A stretch of 64,000 bases of DNA from Simiduia agarivorans SA1 = DSM 21679 (GTDB lineage Bacteria > Pseudomonadota > Gammaproteobacteria > Pseudomonadales > Cellvibrionaceae): assembly GCF_000305785.2 (NCBI RefSeq), contig NC_018868.3, positions 2,266,001 to 2,330,000 of the forward strand, given 5' to 3'. The stretch's first letter is position 1, and each line of letters opens with the position of its first letter. Positions 55,496-64,000 of the stretch are shown in pieces. The notes below the pieces were generated by a model. That model saw only the letters and a list, made by a program, of their open reading frames with translations. It ran no database searches and was not told the DNA's origin. Both the position numbers and the translations under genes were made by a program.

Positions 55496-57732
55496 TTGGC
55501 TGTCTCCTCTGCCGTTTCGGTCGCATTCAATGCCACAGGCTCACCCCGATAACGGATATCCAGCAACGACTGGCGCCATTGATTGTCGGCTATCTCATAC
55601 AGGGGTTCACCCACACGGCTTTCAATTTTTACCGTGCCCGAACCCGAGAGTTGGTTGCCTTTCAGGGTAACGACCTGCGCACCAAAGGCATCGATTAACA
55701 ATTGATCCTGATTGCGTTTACCGCGTCCGGAATCGGTGAACTGGTTATTCTCCAGTATCAGATGCGGGCCAAAGGTACTTTCGTCAGTGCCGCCCCGGTA
55801 CAGCGACAACACCTTGCCCTGAATCCGCTCAAACTGATTATTGCGAAGCACCACATAATCCGCATTGAAAATACCCAGGTCATCGATCTCCGCGTCCAGT
55901 TTGAGCATATCGCCGGTGATATCACTGAAACGGCTGTTTTCGATGCGAATTTCGTCCGCCATGGTGGACTTGGCCACTTTCAACAATGAATAGGAATGAT
56001 TGACGTCCAGATTGCGCACCCAAACGCCGGAAAGCAGCAATCGATAATTGTTCAGCATGTCATACCGACTGGTACGGATAAGCGTATTGCCGGCAGTATC
56101 ATCCGATTCTGCACCATCAATCAGCAGGTTGCGCAACGCCAACTGGCCACCATCCTGAATTTCAAACAGTGCATTTCTGCTATAGCGGACTGTGACCGAC
56201 AGCGCATCCAGCGGCGCTTCAGGCCCCTGAATGGTCACCGCAAAAGGTACTTCAAGCACACGGTCAACCTGATAGTCGCCCGCTGCCAGCATCAGCACAT
56301 CGCCGGGGGCCGCCTGCTTCAGCGCATGTTCCAATGCCTGATAACCGGGCTTCACATGAATGGTGCGCCCCGAATCCAGGGCACTACGGGCGTCGCCCTT
56401 CGGAAACCAGTCCACACCCACCTGATCCAGTTGAACCGGAAGTGCCGGCTTCGCCATGCCATGCTGCGTGGATTTTGACTGCCACAGACCGTCGGTATTT
56501 TTTTCCACTTGAATGTCCGTGCTACCCAGAGGAAACGCGGTTTGGTAGTTGGAGGCACCGTTGTCTGAAAATACCATGCCACTGACATCGTCGAAGGCGG
56601 TAATCGGATCGCTCTTAATGCCGGTGGCGATAAACAGATTGTTGGTTACTTTGGTATTGCTGGGCGTCTCACTTCGCTCGGCGTCCGAACCTGCAGCCAG
56701 TTGAATTGCAGCCACATCCACCAACGTATTGTTTTCAATGGTGACATTTTTCACTGCGTGATATCGGTTAATGGGCGAATTGGGCACACCGTTCATCACC
56801 ACCAGACCGCCGCCAAAGCGATAGCCGGTTAGTTCGGAAAGGTAGTTATTGCGTACCTGGTGATCCGCGTTGATCACGCGGATTCCGCCGGTGTGCGGTT
56901 TGTTGTTACCCAGAAAAACATTATTCTCAATGATATTGCCATTGCCATGGCGCAAGGTGAGCGTGCCGGCAGACTCGAAAAACACATTATTGGTCAGACT
57001 GTTTTTACCGGATTTAACGGAAATAATTTCCACTTCACCGTCGCACCGGTCAAACCAGTTATTGCTGACTTCGGTAAAGGAGTCCGACAGCGAGTAGTGG
57101 CTGGTACCAATACGCAACGTCTCGCCACCATTGCTGCCCAGCACCTGGCGCGGACCGAAGTAGTTGTGATCGATTTTGTGATGATTTTGCTGGCTTTGTT
57201 CGGTATCCAGGCGCACCGCCAGGGTCACCCCCTGATTCATTTTGCCCACCAGGTGGTTGTGGTCAAAGCGATTGTGGCGACCATACAAAGTCACCCAGAT
57301 ATCCGGCTCGAAACGGCCGGGCTTATTGAATCTGTCGATAACCGTATTGGTTACGCGGGAATAATTTGCCAGTGTTTGTTTATCTTTCCGGAAGCTGATA
57401 ACGCTACCGGTGGGGGAGTAGCCGCGGGTAAACACCAGACCATCGACCACCAGATAGTCGCCCGCCAGGGTCAGATTAGATTCGCCGGTGATGAGTACCT
57501 TGCCCGCTGTTTCCGCTTTCAACGTAATGGGCTTGCCGTCCTGACCATCGACCTCGAACAAAATTTCCACATCCTTCCATTCACCATTACGCAGCGTAAT
57601 AGTCTGGCCAGGCTGTGCAGATGCAATAGCAGCGCTCAATTCGGTGGCGTTGCTCACTAACGCCTGTTTACCGCCACAGGCTGATACAAGCATTAGGGAC
57701 AACACACCCATCAGTCTTATCAAAGAAATCAT
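55492..57732 (-). CDS. Alginate lyase, family PL6 (lipoprotein)
   Basis: A 746-residue lipoprotein (ATG 57732, signal ending VSACGGKQ) with two parallel beta-helix parts. The first, about 25-400, has the complete PL6 catalytic set: GEVEIISVKSG (Glu pair and Lys, about 228-238) and GTLTLRHGNG (Arg-His, about 255). The second, about 440-735, is a beta-helix of the kind found in two-domain PL6 enzymes. Operon with PL17 by a four-base overlap. An ATCAGA operator overlaps the start codon. An upstream ATG at 57801 lies in the terminator and is not used. Confidence 0.93.
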   Translation of the reverse strand: MISLIRLMGVLSLMLVSACGGKQALVSNATELSAAIASAQPGQTITLRNGEWKDVEILFEVDGQDGKPITLKAETAGKVLITGESNLTLAGDYLVVDGLVFTRGYSPTGSVISFRKDKQTLANYSRVTNTVIDRFNKPGRFEPDIWVTLYGRHNRFDHNHLVGKMNQGVTLAVRLDTEQSQQNHHKIDHNYFGPRQVLGSNGGETLRIGTSHYSLSDSFTEVSNNWFDRCDGEVEIISVKSGKNSLTNNVFFESAGTLTLRHGNGNIIENNVFLGNNKPHTGGIRVINADHQVRNNYLSELTGYRFGGGLVVMNGVPNSPINRYHAVKNVTIENNTLVDVAAIQLAAGSDAERSETPSNTKVTNNLFIATGIKSDPITAFDDVSGMVFSDNGASNYQTAFPLGSTDIQVEKNTDGLWQSKSTQHGMAKPALPVQLDQVGVDWFPKGDARSALDSGRTIHVKPGYQALEHALKQAAPGDVLMLAAGDYQVDRVLEVPFAVTIQGPEAPLDALSVTVRYSRNALFEIQDGGQLALRNLLIDGAESDDTAGNTLIRTSRYDMLNNYRLLLSGVWVRNLDVNHSYSLLKVAKSTMADEIRIENSRFSDITGDMLKLDAEIDDLGIFNADYVVLRNNQFERIQGKVLSLYRGGTDESTFGPHLILENNQFTDSGRGKRNQDQLLIDAFGAQVVTLKGNQLSGSGTVKIESRVGEPLYEIADNQWRQSLLDIRYRGEPVALNATETAEETAK

Positions 57733-57741
57733 ATCAGATAC
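57730..57741. promoter_or_regulatory. ATCAGA operator overlapping the PL6 start
   Basis: CATATCAGATAC covers the PL6 start codon at 57730-57732 on the minus strand. A repressor bound here would act as a roadblock. Confidence 0.5.
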
Positions 57742-57765
57742 GAATACAGGGCCTGCTCGGAGGCG

Positions 57766-57799
57766 AAAAAGAAAGCCCGGCGACTGCGCGTCGCCGGGC
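57766..57799 (-). terminator. Terminator after the alginate TonB receptor
   Basis: GCCCGGCGAC/GTCGCCGGGC 10-bp stem followed on the minus strand by TTTCTTTTT, 9 bp past the stop. Separates the receptor from PL6-PL17. Confidence 0.92.
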
Positions 57800-57807
57800 A
57801 CTGGCTA

Positions 57808-60800
57808 TCAGAACTTAACGGTTACGCCGGCAAAAATGCGCGGGCCATAGCTGTTAACTTCACCCAAGTTATCTTCATCAAAGAAGTACTGCTGCTTGGG
57901 TGCACTGAACAGGTTGATAGCCTCGACCTTCAGCTTGACGTTATCGGTGAGGTCATAAGAAGCGCGTGCCTCCCAGGTACCCACATCACCCACATAGCGC
58001 AGGCGCGTGCCGTTGCTGGTGTAAGGCTGGAAGTAGCCACTACGGTACTTGTAGATCAACGCGGTATCAAAATCACCGATCTGGTAATAGATCTGGCCAT
58101 TGAATACGTGGTTGGACAGCCCCGGCACAGAGGCAGGGTCAACAATGCCCGCAGTCAGTTGCGTGCGCACGCCGTCGAGACCGGTAGTGTAGGTATCACC
58201 GTAGAGACTGTCTTCAAACTCGAAATCCGAATCAGCGTAGTTGTAGCCGGCCTTCACACCAATACCATTATCCCAGCGATAGGCCGCGGACATTTCAATG
58301 CCGTACAGGTTACTTTCCTGATCGGTGGTCACCGCGTTGGTAATGGGCAAGCTCACGGTCTGGCCGTCAATCACAAACTCTTCCATCACGGTGCGCTGTT
58401 CAAACCCACCCAGGAAACGCTTGTAGTAGACGCCGGCAGCAAAGATTGCATCGTCATTCGGATACCATTCGAAGGACACATCAGCGTTCCATGACATCAG
58501 TGGCTTGGCATCGGGGTTGCCCGAACCGTTGGCACCCACCAGCAAATCAGGCAGCGTGGTCGGATCACTGGTGTCATCGGTGTCGAAGGTGCGACTGTAA
58601 CCCATGTCGGACGGATTCACCCGCGACATGCCACGGTAAACACCACCGCGGATCACGTGCTGTTCTGAATAGTCCCACACGAAGTTAACGCTGGGCAGGA
58701 ACTCAACATAATCACCGCCACCGCTGACTTTTTCGATTTCGCCAGCCACGGTTTCCAGGCTGACAACACCGGTAACCGGATCAGTTACCACCACGTAGCG
58801 ATCACGGTAGCCATTGGATGTCACGTCTGTGCTGACCACCCGCACGCCGAAATTACCGCGTAATCCGCGATCTGCCAGCTGGGTTTCGTAGTCGGCCATT
58901 ACATAAGCCGCATAGGTGGTTTCGGTTACGTCAGTGGTGCCCGGGTTCAGGAACTCCACTTCCGGGTAGACAAAATCCACACCGTTGGCTGCCGTCAGTG
59001 CGTTGGCAAAACACTGGTTATCGAAGGCCGCATAACTATTGCCGGTACCCTCTTCAATCACATTGCCATTGCTATCGACGTTGGTAATCAGGTTTCCGTC
59101 GCTGACGCGGTGCAAGAATTTACTGGATGGGAAATCGATAGTGCAGTTGGCCTGAATTTCAGCCACTACCGCAGAATCGGAGCTGGTGTACTCATCGCGC
59201 GAACCATTGCCATTGCTGCCACCAAATTGCACATAAGTCATTTCTGAACCGCGCAATCCTCCCTTAACGCCAGTAATGACGCCGGCATTCATGGCGTAGT
59301 CGAAATCAATGCGCAACGCATCCATGCGGTTTTCACGCACGTTTTCGCGATCTACGCGCGCACGGTAGGCGCCATCAAACCAGCTGTGGTCTGTCAAATC
59401 CTGGTTTTCGACGATGATGGTAGGAATGGTTTTGCCCATATCCCACACCACCGGAATACGGTCACCTTGCGCACGGTTGCTGATCTGCAGCTCTTCGCGA
59501 TCAGTTGCAGAGTGGGACGCATCCACCTCAATGGTCAGGCGATCGTTCACATTGTGAGACACGTTCAGACCAAAGCCCTGATAGTTTTCTTCACGTGAAT
59601 ATTTTTCACCATTGGCTTCAAAGCGGGCATCGCCCTCCCAGTGCAGAATGCCACCGGCCGCGTTGGTCACCAGGTTTTCACCGGTCACACCAGGCGTTAC
59701 GCGTTTCTGCTCAAATACCAGATCGTGGCGCTCTTCGGCCTGGGTACGGTTTGACACCTGCGCATCAAAATTAATGTCCCAACGCTCGGACGGCTGATAT
59801 TGCAAACTGACAAAGAAGGAATCCCGCTCGTCCGAGGTTTCATTCTGGCGGTAGCTGCGGCTGGAGCCGGTCCACGCATAAGGAATACCATCGCTCACCG
59901 CTTTACCGGTATTCGGGTCGATAGTGGTGTCGTAGCCGCGGTTGTTACCGCTGCCATCGTTGCGGTCTTCACAATCGCCAGATGAGCTACGGAAGAAGCC
60001 CTCGTTGGTAATGCTGGGATCGTTCAGACACGCCCACAGCGAACTGCCCGTTGGACTGGAGCTGCGGTACTCGCCTTCGGGCTGACTGATGGCCTGACGC
60101 TGACCGCCCAATGAAATACCGATGGCCTGACCGTCGCCGAATTCAAACTGATCCACGTAGCTCAGAGTACCGCGATAACCCAGATCGCCCTGCAGAGAAT
60201 TGTCGATGTGCTGTTGATCCGGGTTGTAATTGAGCTTTACGTCACCCTGAATACGCTGCTTGCCATACTCCAGCGGCTTCAGTGTTTCCAGCGCAATCAC
60301 GCCGGCCACACCGCCTTCAATCATCGAAGCATCCTGGGTTTTATAGATCGCAACCTTGCTCATCAGCTCTGACGGGAACTGGGAGAAGTTCACCGAGCGG
60401 TCACCCGAACCGTTGGTGGCTTCGCGGCCATTGAAGTGGGTCGCGCTCAGGAAAGGGCCCAGACCGCGGATAGTGATTTCAGTGGCACCACCGTTTTCAC
60501 GGTGTGAGGCCGCACCGGTAATGGACTCGAGCGCTTCACCAATAGACAGCGCCGGCAGTTCACCGATGTCAGACGCGGACAGGCCGTCCACAATGGTGGT
60601 AGCGTCGCGCTTAATGGCAATCTGGTCCTGCACCAGCTTGCGGGTACCGGTTACGGTAATTTCTTCCAGCACTTCCGCGTTTTGCGCATCGGCCGATTGT
60701 GCCAGCACCGGCATTGCCAATGGCGCAGTCAATCCGGCCAGGGCAGCGGCCCTGACCCACAGGGCCAACGGCCTGCGGGTAAATGTCTCGTTTGTGATTT

Positions 60801-60840
60801 CGCTCGTTGAGCGACGCTCTCCAGTAATTGTCACCGACAT
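57808..60840 (-). CDS. TonB-dependent receptor of the alginate locus
   Basis: A 1010-residue outer-membrane receptor. ATG at 60840 follows TTGGAGACC; an ATG ten codons earlier is less likely. The long signal region holds WVRAAALAGLTAPLAMPVLAQ. TonB-box-like EEITVTGTR, plug motifs ALSIGEALESITGA, TEITIRGLGPF and GGVAGVIALETLKPL, then a barrel ending IFAGVTVKF. Likely cargo is alginate oligosaccharide, given the operators and neighbours. Confidence 0.92.
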   Translation of the reverse strand: MSVTITGERRSTSEITNETFTRRPLALWVRAAALAGLTAPLAMPVLAQSADAQNAEVLEEITVTGTRKLVQDQIAIKRDATTIVDGLSASDIGELPALSIGEALESITGAASHRENGGATEITIRGLGPFLSATHFNGREATNGSGDRSVNFSQFPSELMSKVAIYKTQDASMIEGGVAGVIALETLKPLEYGKQRIQGDVKLNYNPDQQHIDNSLQGDLGYRGTLSYVDQFEFGDGQAIGISLGGQRQAISQPEGEYRSSSPTGSSLWACLNDPSITNEGFFRSSSGDCEDRNDGSGNNRGYDTTIDPNTGKAVSDGIPYAWTGSSRSYRQNETSDERDSFFVSLQYQPSERWDINFDAQVSNRTQAEERHDLVFEQKRVTPGVTGENLVTNAAGGILHWEGDARFEANGEKYSREENYQGFGLNVSHNVNDRLTIEVDASHSATDREELQISNRAQGDRIPVVWDMGKTIPTIIVENQDLTDHSWFDGAYRARVDRENVRENRMDALRIDFDYAMNAGVITGVKGGLRGSEMTYVQFGGSNGNGSRDEYTSSDSAVVAEIQANCTIDFPSSKFLHRVSDGNLITNVDSNGNVIEEGTGNSYAAFDNQCFANALTAANGVDFVYPEVEFLNPGTTDVTETTYAAYVMADYETQLADRGLRGNFGVRVVSTDVTSNGYRDRYVVVTDPVTGVVSLETVAGEIEKVSGGGDYVEFLPSVNFVWDYSEQHVIRGGVYRGMSRVNPSDMGYSRTFDTDDTSDPTTLPDLLVGANGSGNPDAKPLMSWNADVSFEWYPNDDAIFAAGVYYKRFLGGFEQRTVMEEFVIDGQTVSLPITNAVTTDQESNLYGIEMSAAYRWDNGIGVKAGYNYADSDFEFEDSLYGDTYTTGLDGVRTQLTAGIVDPASVPGLSNHVFNGQIYYQIGDFDTALIYKYRSGYFQPYTSNGTRLRYVGDVGTWEARASYDLTDNVKLKVEAINLFSAPKQQYFFDEDNLGEVNSYGPRIFAGVTVKF

Positions 60841-60889
60841 GATGGGGTCTCCAATTTTTATGGTTATCATCGGGAACCACTATATCCAA

Positions 60890-61129
60890 GTCAGACCAAC
60901 AGATCAACCAATTGGTTCAATAGGTTGATTTCAGCTATCAGACCAAATAAATTGAGCGCCTAACCTATTGATTTTATTGAAAATATACCCTGTCAGCAAG
61001 CCAGATTCTTCGGTTGCGCCGGCGCACGACTGGTCAGTAATTCTGCGATATTCAGCGAACACAGAACAACACGTTAGCGGACCGATCAGTCAGATAAGCT
61101 GACGTCCCAATTCCAATTGATCAGATAAT
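60890..61129. promoter_or_regulatory. Operator-rich promoter of the alginate TonB receptor
   Basis: TCTGAT/ATCAGA cores at 60890 (GTCAGACC), 60935 (CTATCAGACC), 61089 (GTCAGATAAGCTGAC) and 61117 (TTGATCAGATAAT). Between the first two lies a 12-bp palindrome AACCAATTGGTT (60906-60917) within an ATCAACC/GGTTGAT inverted pair, unlike the other promoters. Confidence 0.6.
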
Positions 61130-61139
61130 AGCATTGAGA

Positions 61140-61169
61140 GGACACCTGACTGAGCTTAGCAGTCAGGTG
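61140..61169. terminator. Hairpin at the end of the DUF808 gene
   Basis: Perfect 11-bp inverted repeat ACACCTGACTG/CAGTCAGGTGT, just past the DUF808 stop on the minus strand. Lacks a T-run, so termination is not certain. Confidence 0.45.
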
Positions 61170-61202
61170 TGTACGCGCGATGTGCCGGGCGAAACTTGCC
61201 GG

Positions 61203-62129
61203 TTATTTGTGGCTGCCAGACGCGATAGTTTTCAGCGCCAACAGGGAATTGAGCAACGCCAGAGCCAGACCTCCGGCAACGATGCCTGTCACGAGGTTAG
61301 CCAGCATCGCCGCAATGACAGTAAATTCCGCCTCCAGCCCTTGCACCCAATGATGAACCGGGCCAATACCATGGACCAGGATACCGCCACCCACGAGGAA
61401 CATGGCCGCCGTGCCCACAACAGACAAGGTTTTCATCAGCCAGGGACAAAACGCCAATATGGCTCGCCCGATCGTGTGTTTGAGTTTTTCCAGGCCGGTA
61501 GCGGCAGCGTCATTGATCAACGCCAGCCCCATGTCGTCCAGCTTGACGATAAAAGCCACCAGACCGTACACACCCACAGTCATCAGGGTGGCTATCAGAC
61601 TGAGCACCGCCACCTTTTCACCGAAACTGGCCTGCCCCACTGTGCCTAATGCAATCACAATGATCTCTGCCGACAGCACAAAATCCGTGCGGATGGCGCC
61701 TTTGATTTTTTCCCGCTCAAACGCCACCAGATCCGCTTCGGGTTTACGCAGCGCTTGTTGCAACGCCGCGCGGTTGTCCGCTTTTTCCTGCTTATGAACC
61801 AGTGCGTGCCAGAGCTTTTCTACCCCTTCAAAGCATAAATAGAGGCCGCCCAACATCAACAGCGGCGTCACCAACCAGGGCGCAAACAAACTGATCGCCA
61901 ATGCTGCCGGCACCAGAATCAGTTTATTGACGGCCGACCCTTTCGCCACCGCCCACACCACGGGCAGCTCGCGCTCGGCTCTCACACCGCTGACCTGTTG
62001 CGCATTCAATGCCAGATCATCGCCCAGTACACCGGCCGTTTTTTTTGCGGCCATCTTGGTCATCAGGGCCACATCGTCTAACACGGTAGCGATATCATCC
62101 AATAGCGCCAACAGGCTTACACCCGCCAT
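61203..62129 (-). CDS. DUF808 inner-membrane protein (YedI-like)
   Basis: A 308-residue membrane protein opening [20 protein letters not shown] and containing [15 protein letters not shown], both typical of the DUF808/YedI family. About six membrane segments in the middle and C-terminal parts. Function unknown in the family. Probably not part of the alginate system; it marks the edge of the locus. Confidence 0.88.
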   Translation of the reverse strand: MAGVSLLALLDDIATVLDDVALMTKMAAKKTAGVLGDDLALNAQQVSGVRAERELPVVWAVAKGSAVNKLILVPAALAISLFAPWLVTPLLMLGGLYLCFEGVEKLWHALVHKQEKADNRAALQQALRKPEADLVAFEREKIKGAIRTDFVLSAEIIVIALGTVGQASFGEKVAVLSLIATLMTVGVYGLVAFIVKLDDMGLALINDAAATGLEKLKHTIGRAILAFCPWLMKTLSVVGTAAMFLVGGGILVHGIGPVHHWVQGLEAEFTVIAAMLANLVTGIVAGGLALALLNSLLALKTIASGSHK

Positions 62130-62182
62130 AGTTTTTCCTTATGTTGTTGCGCGCCGATTGGCGCGCAGGGTGGTTTTAATTT

Positions 62183-64000
62183 TTACAGCGCCTTCGCCAT
62201 TTTCGCTTTGCGCACCAATTGCACAAACTCGGTGCGATAGCCATACAGGTCTTCACCTTTATTGGCCTGCGCCAGCGCAATGGCATCGTCGTAGCTCCAG
62301 CTGCCGGTATATTTGCCGCCGCGCAGTAATTGTGCAAAACCCGCCACTGCCGTGGCAAATTCCACCTCGCGCATCAGGCCGGTATCCACCCGCGTGCGTT
62401 CGTTGGCGGTATTGCGCGCCGCCACCGGCTGCTCAATAAGACGCGACCTGGTCTCACCGGGCAGTTTATACCGCAGCTTCACAAAGGCGTATTCTGCCGC
62501 GTTACCCGCGTCGTCCTGAGGCGTGCCGTAACGGCTGGCATCGATTAAGGTTTTGCCGCCAACGGGCGTCAATTCATAAATGGCCGTTACCGTGTGGCCG
62601 GCCCCGATATCGCCGGCATCCACCTTGTCATTGTTGAAATCTTCCCGCTTGAGCGCGCGGGTTTCGTAACCAATCAGCCGGTATTCCGCCACGCTGGCCG
62701 GGTTGAATTCCACCTGGATTTTCACATCCTGTGCGATGGGGAAGAGTGCGCTGGTGGCCTCGGTCACCAACACTTTCTGCGCTTCGCTCAGGGTATCAAT
62801 GTAGGCCGCCACGCCATTGCCGTTTTGCGCCAGCTCCTGCATCAGGTGATCGTGATAGTTGCCCTGACCGAAGCCCAGCACCGAAAGATAAATGCCTTTT
62901 TCCCGCTCGCGTTCCACAAAGCCTTTTAATTCGTCGCGATCCGTGATGCCCACATTGAAGTCTCCGTCAGTGGCGAGCAGCACCCGGTTTACCGCCTGCT
63001 TGTCGAAATGCTGGCCGGCCAGCTGGTACGCCAGCTTGATGCCCTCGGCACCGGCGGTAGAACCACCGGCCTGCAGTTGGTTCAGCGCCTGCAGGATGGT
63101 GTGTTTTTCCCGCGCCGGTGTTGGTGCCAGCACCGTTCCCGCTGCACCGGCATACACGGCAATGGCCACGGTATCGTCGGGGTTGAGTTGTGACAGCAAC
63201 AACGCCATAGATTGTTTGACCAGTGGCAACTTGTCTGGCGCATTCATGGAGCCGGACACATCCAGTAAAAACACCAGATTGGATTTGGGTTTTTGCTGGA
63301 TTTCGTAACCCTTGATGCCGATGTGCATTAATTTGTTGCCGGTCGCCCAGGGTGAATCGGTGACCATGACGTTGGTGGTGAAGGGCACAGATGTATCGGT
63401 GGGCGCCGGGTACTGATAGTCAAAGTAATTGATCATCTCTTCTACCCGAACTGCATCCTTCTGTGGCAACACACCCTGATTCAGTTGGCGGCGGACAAAA
63501 CTGTAGGAGGCCGTATCCACATCGATGGAAAAGGTAGACACGGGATCGGCCGTGACCTGTTTGACCGGATTGTCTTCCACCGTTTCAAAGTCATCGCGAC
63601 CTCGTTCCTGATAAGCAGGTTGAGGCACAGGTTCTGAAGGCATCATCATGGAAGCCGCAGCAGGTGCCGCTGGCATCGCAAGGCGAGCTGCAACCATTTC
63701 CCGCTTCTTTTCTTGTGCCACGGTGCCCATCAACTGTTGGCGCTCAGCATCGGCCTTTGCCCGCTCTGCTTTTGAAGCTTTGGCAAGGCGTGTCTCGTCG
63801 GCAAGTACTGCCGGTCTGGCTACACTTTCTTCAACGCTCTCTAGAGGCGCCTGCGCCATATCCGCTTCTGGCTCATCCACATCACGCCTTTCCGGAGTGC
63901 TCCGGCCCTCAGCCATTTCCGCCGGCAGCGCGGGCGTTTTTGCATCGTTAACAGGCGCCGGTTGCTGCTGGATCGCTAACAACGCCACCACCGCTACACT
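62183..64000 (-). CDS. VWA-domain protein, YfbK-like (N-terminus outside window)
   Basis: The minus-strand frame is open to base 64000, so the N-terminus is missing; about 605 residues are visible. The visible N-terminus (VAVVALLAI) looks like the end of a membrane segment. Next is a charged Ala/Glu-rich region, a VWA_N-like part (FSIDVDTASYSFVRRQLNQG), a von Willebrand A domain with the MIDAS motif DVSGSMNAP and ATDGDFNVG, and a C-terminal domain ending QANKGEDLYGYRTEFVQLV. This order matches YfbK. Probably protein-protein interaction at the cell envelope; unrelated to polysaccharide use. Confidence 0.88.
   Translation of the reverse strand, partial: SVAVVALLAIQQQPAPVNDAKTPALPAEMAEGRSTPERRDVDEPEADMAQAPLESVEESVARPAVLADETRLAKASKAERAKADAERQQLMGTVAQEKKREMVAARLAMPAAPAAASMMMPSEPVPQPAYQERGRDDFETVEDNPVKQVTADPVSTFSIDVDTASYSFVRRQLNQGVLPQKDAVRVEEMINYFDYQYPAPTDTSVPFTTNVMVTDSPWATGNKLMHIGIKGYEIQQKPKSNLVFLLDVSGSMNAPDKLPLVKQSMALLLSQLNPDDTVAIAVYAGAAGTVLAPTPAREKHTILQALNQLQAGGSTAGAEGIKLAYQLAGQHFDKQAVNRVLLATDGDFNVGITDRDELKGFVEREREKGIYLSVLGFGQGNYHDHLMQELAQNGNGVAAYIDTLSEAQKVLVTEATSALFPIAQDVKIQVEFNPASVAEYRLIGYETRALKREDFNNDKVDAGDIGAGHTVTAIYELTPVGGKTLIDASRYGTPQDDAGNAAEYAFVKLRYKLPGETRSRLIEQPVAARNTANERTRVDTGLMREVEFATAVAGFAQLLRGGKYTGSWSYDDAIALAQANKGEDLYGYRTEFVQLVRKAKMAKAL

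Overview
The window comes from a moderately GC-rich, Gram-negative polysaccharide degrader. Signs of this are TonB-dependent receptors, lipobox secretion signals, Pro-Thr linkers, PL1/PL6/PL7/PL10/PL17/GH28/GH105 enzymes and FadR-type regulators. The style (surface lipoproteins, PTPTP linkers, CBM32/CBM35-like modules, no SusD) suggests a marine gammaproteobacterium of the Cellvibrionales type (Saccharophagus, Gilvimarinus, Simiduia and relatives). That placement is inference; no rRNA or tRNA is present to fix it.

Bases 1 to about 35069 form a pectin locus. Outside or on the surface are a two-PL1 secreted pectate lyase (9959-13600), a PL1 lipoprotein (7655-9400) and a non-catalytic surface lipoprotein (2889-5405) placed just before a TonB receptor (1-2830). 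A second TonB receptor (24126-26792) heads an operon. Periplasmic processing: PL10 pectate lyase, an alpha/beta esterase, GH105, GH28, a CE8-like pectinesterase and a CE12 acetylesterase. A TRAP transporter (31486-34266) crosses the inner membrane. Unsaturated products go through KduI and KduD; galacturonate goes through UxaC, an UxuB-like reductase and UxaA. Both routes meet at 2-keto-3-deoxygluconate, phosphorylated by KdgK (18215-19144). A GntR/FadR regulator (13877-14638) lies inside the locus, and a 13-bp palindrome of the form TTGGTNNNACCAA recurs in nearly every promoter of this half.

Bases 35157-39657 hold a small unrelated module: YHYH lipoprotein, MORN-repeat protein, SCO-family copper protein, a response regulator/histidine kinase pair and a small secreted protein. 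Two of its promoters share a near-palindromic box. Metal (copper) handling is a reasonable guess.

Bases 39771 to about 60840 form an alginate locus: a tandem PL7 lipoprotein, a PL6-like lipoprotein lacking the usual catalytic residues, two PL7/PL18-type lyases, a second GntR/FadR regulator, KdgK2, a DEHU-reductase-like SDR, an MFS transporter, PL17 and PL6 lyases and a third TonB receptor. Its promoters carry a different repeated core (TCTGAT/ATCAGA). The window thus shows two adjacent uronic-acid regulons, each with its own regulator, DNA motif, importers and KDG kinase. The right edge (61203-64000) is a DUF808 membrane protein and a truncated VWA-domain protein.

Several intergenic regions hold inverted-repeat elements of MITE or REP type. 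No CRISPR array, tRNA, rRNA, integrase or transposase was seen.
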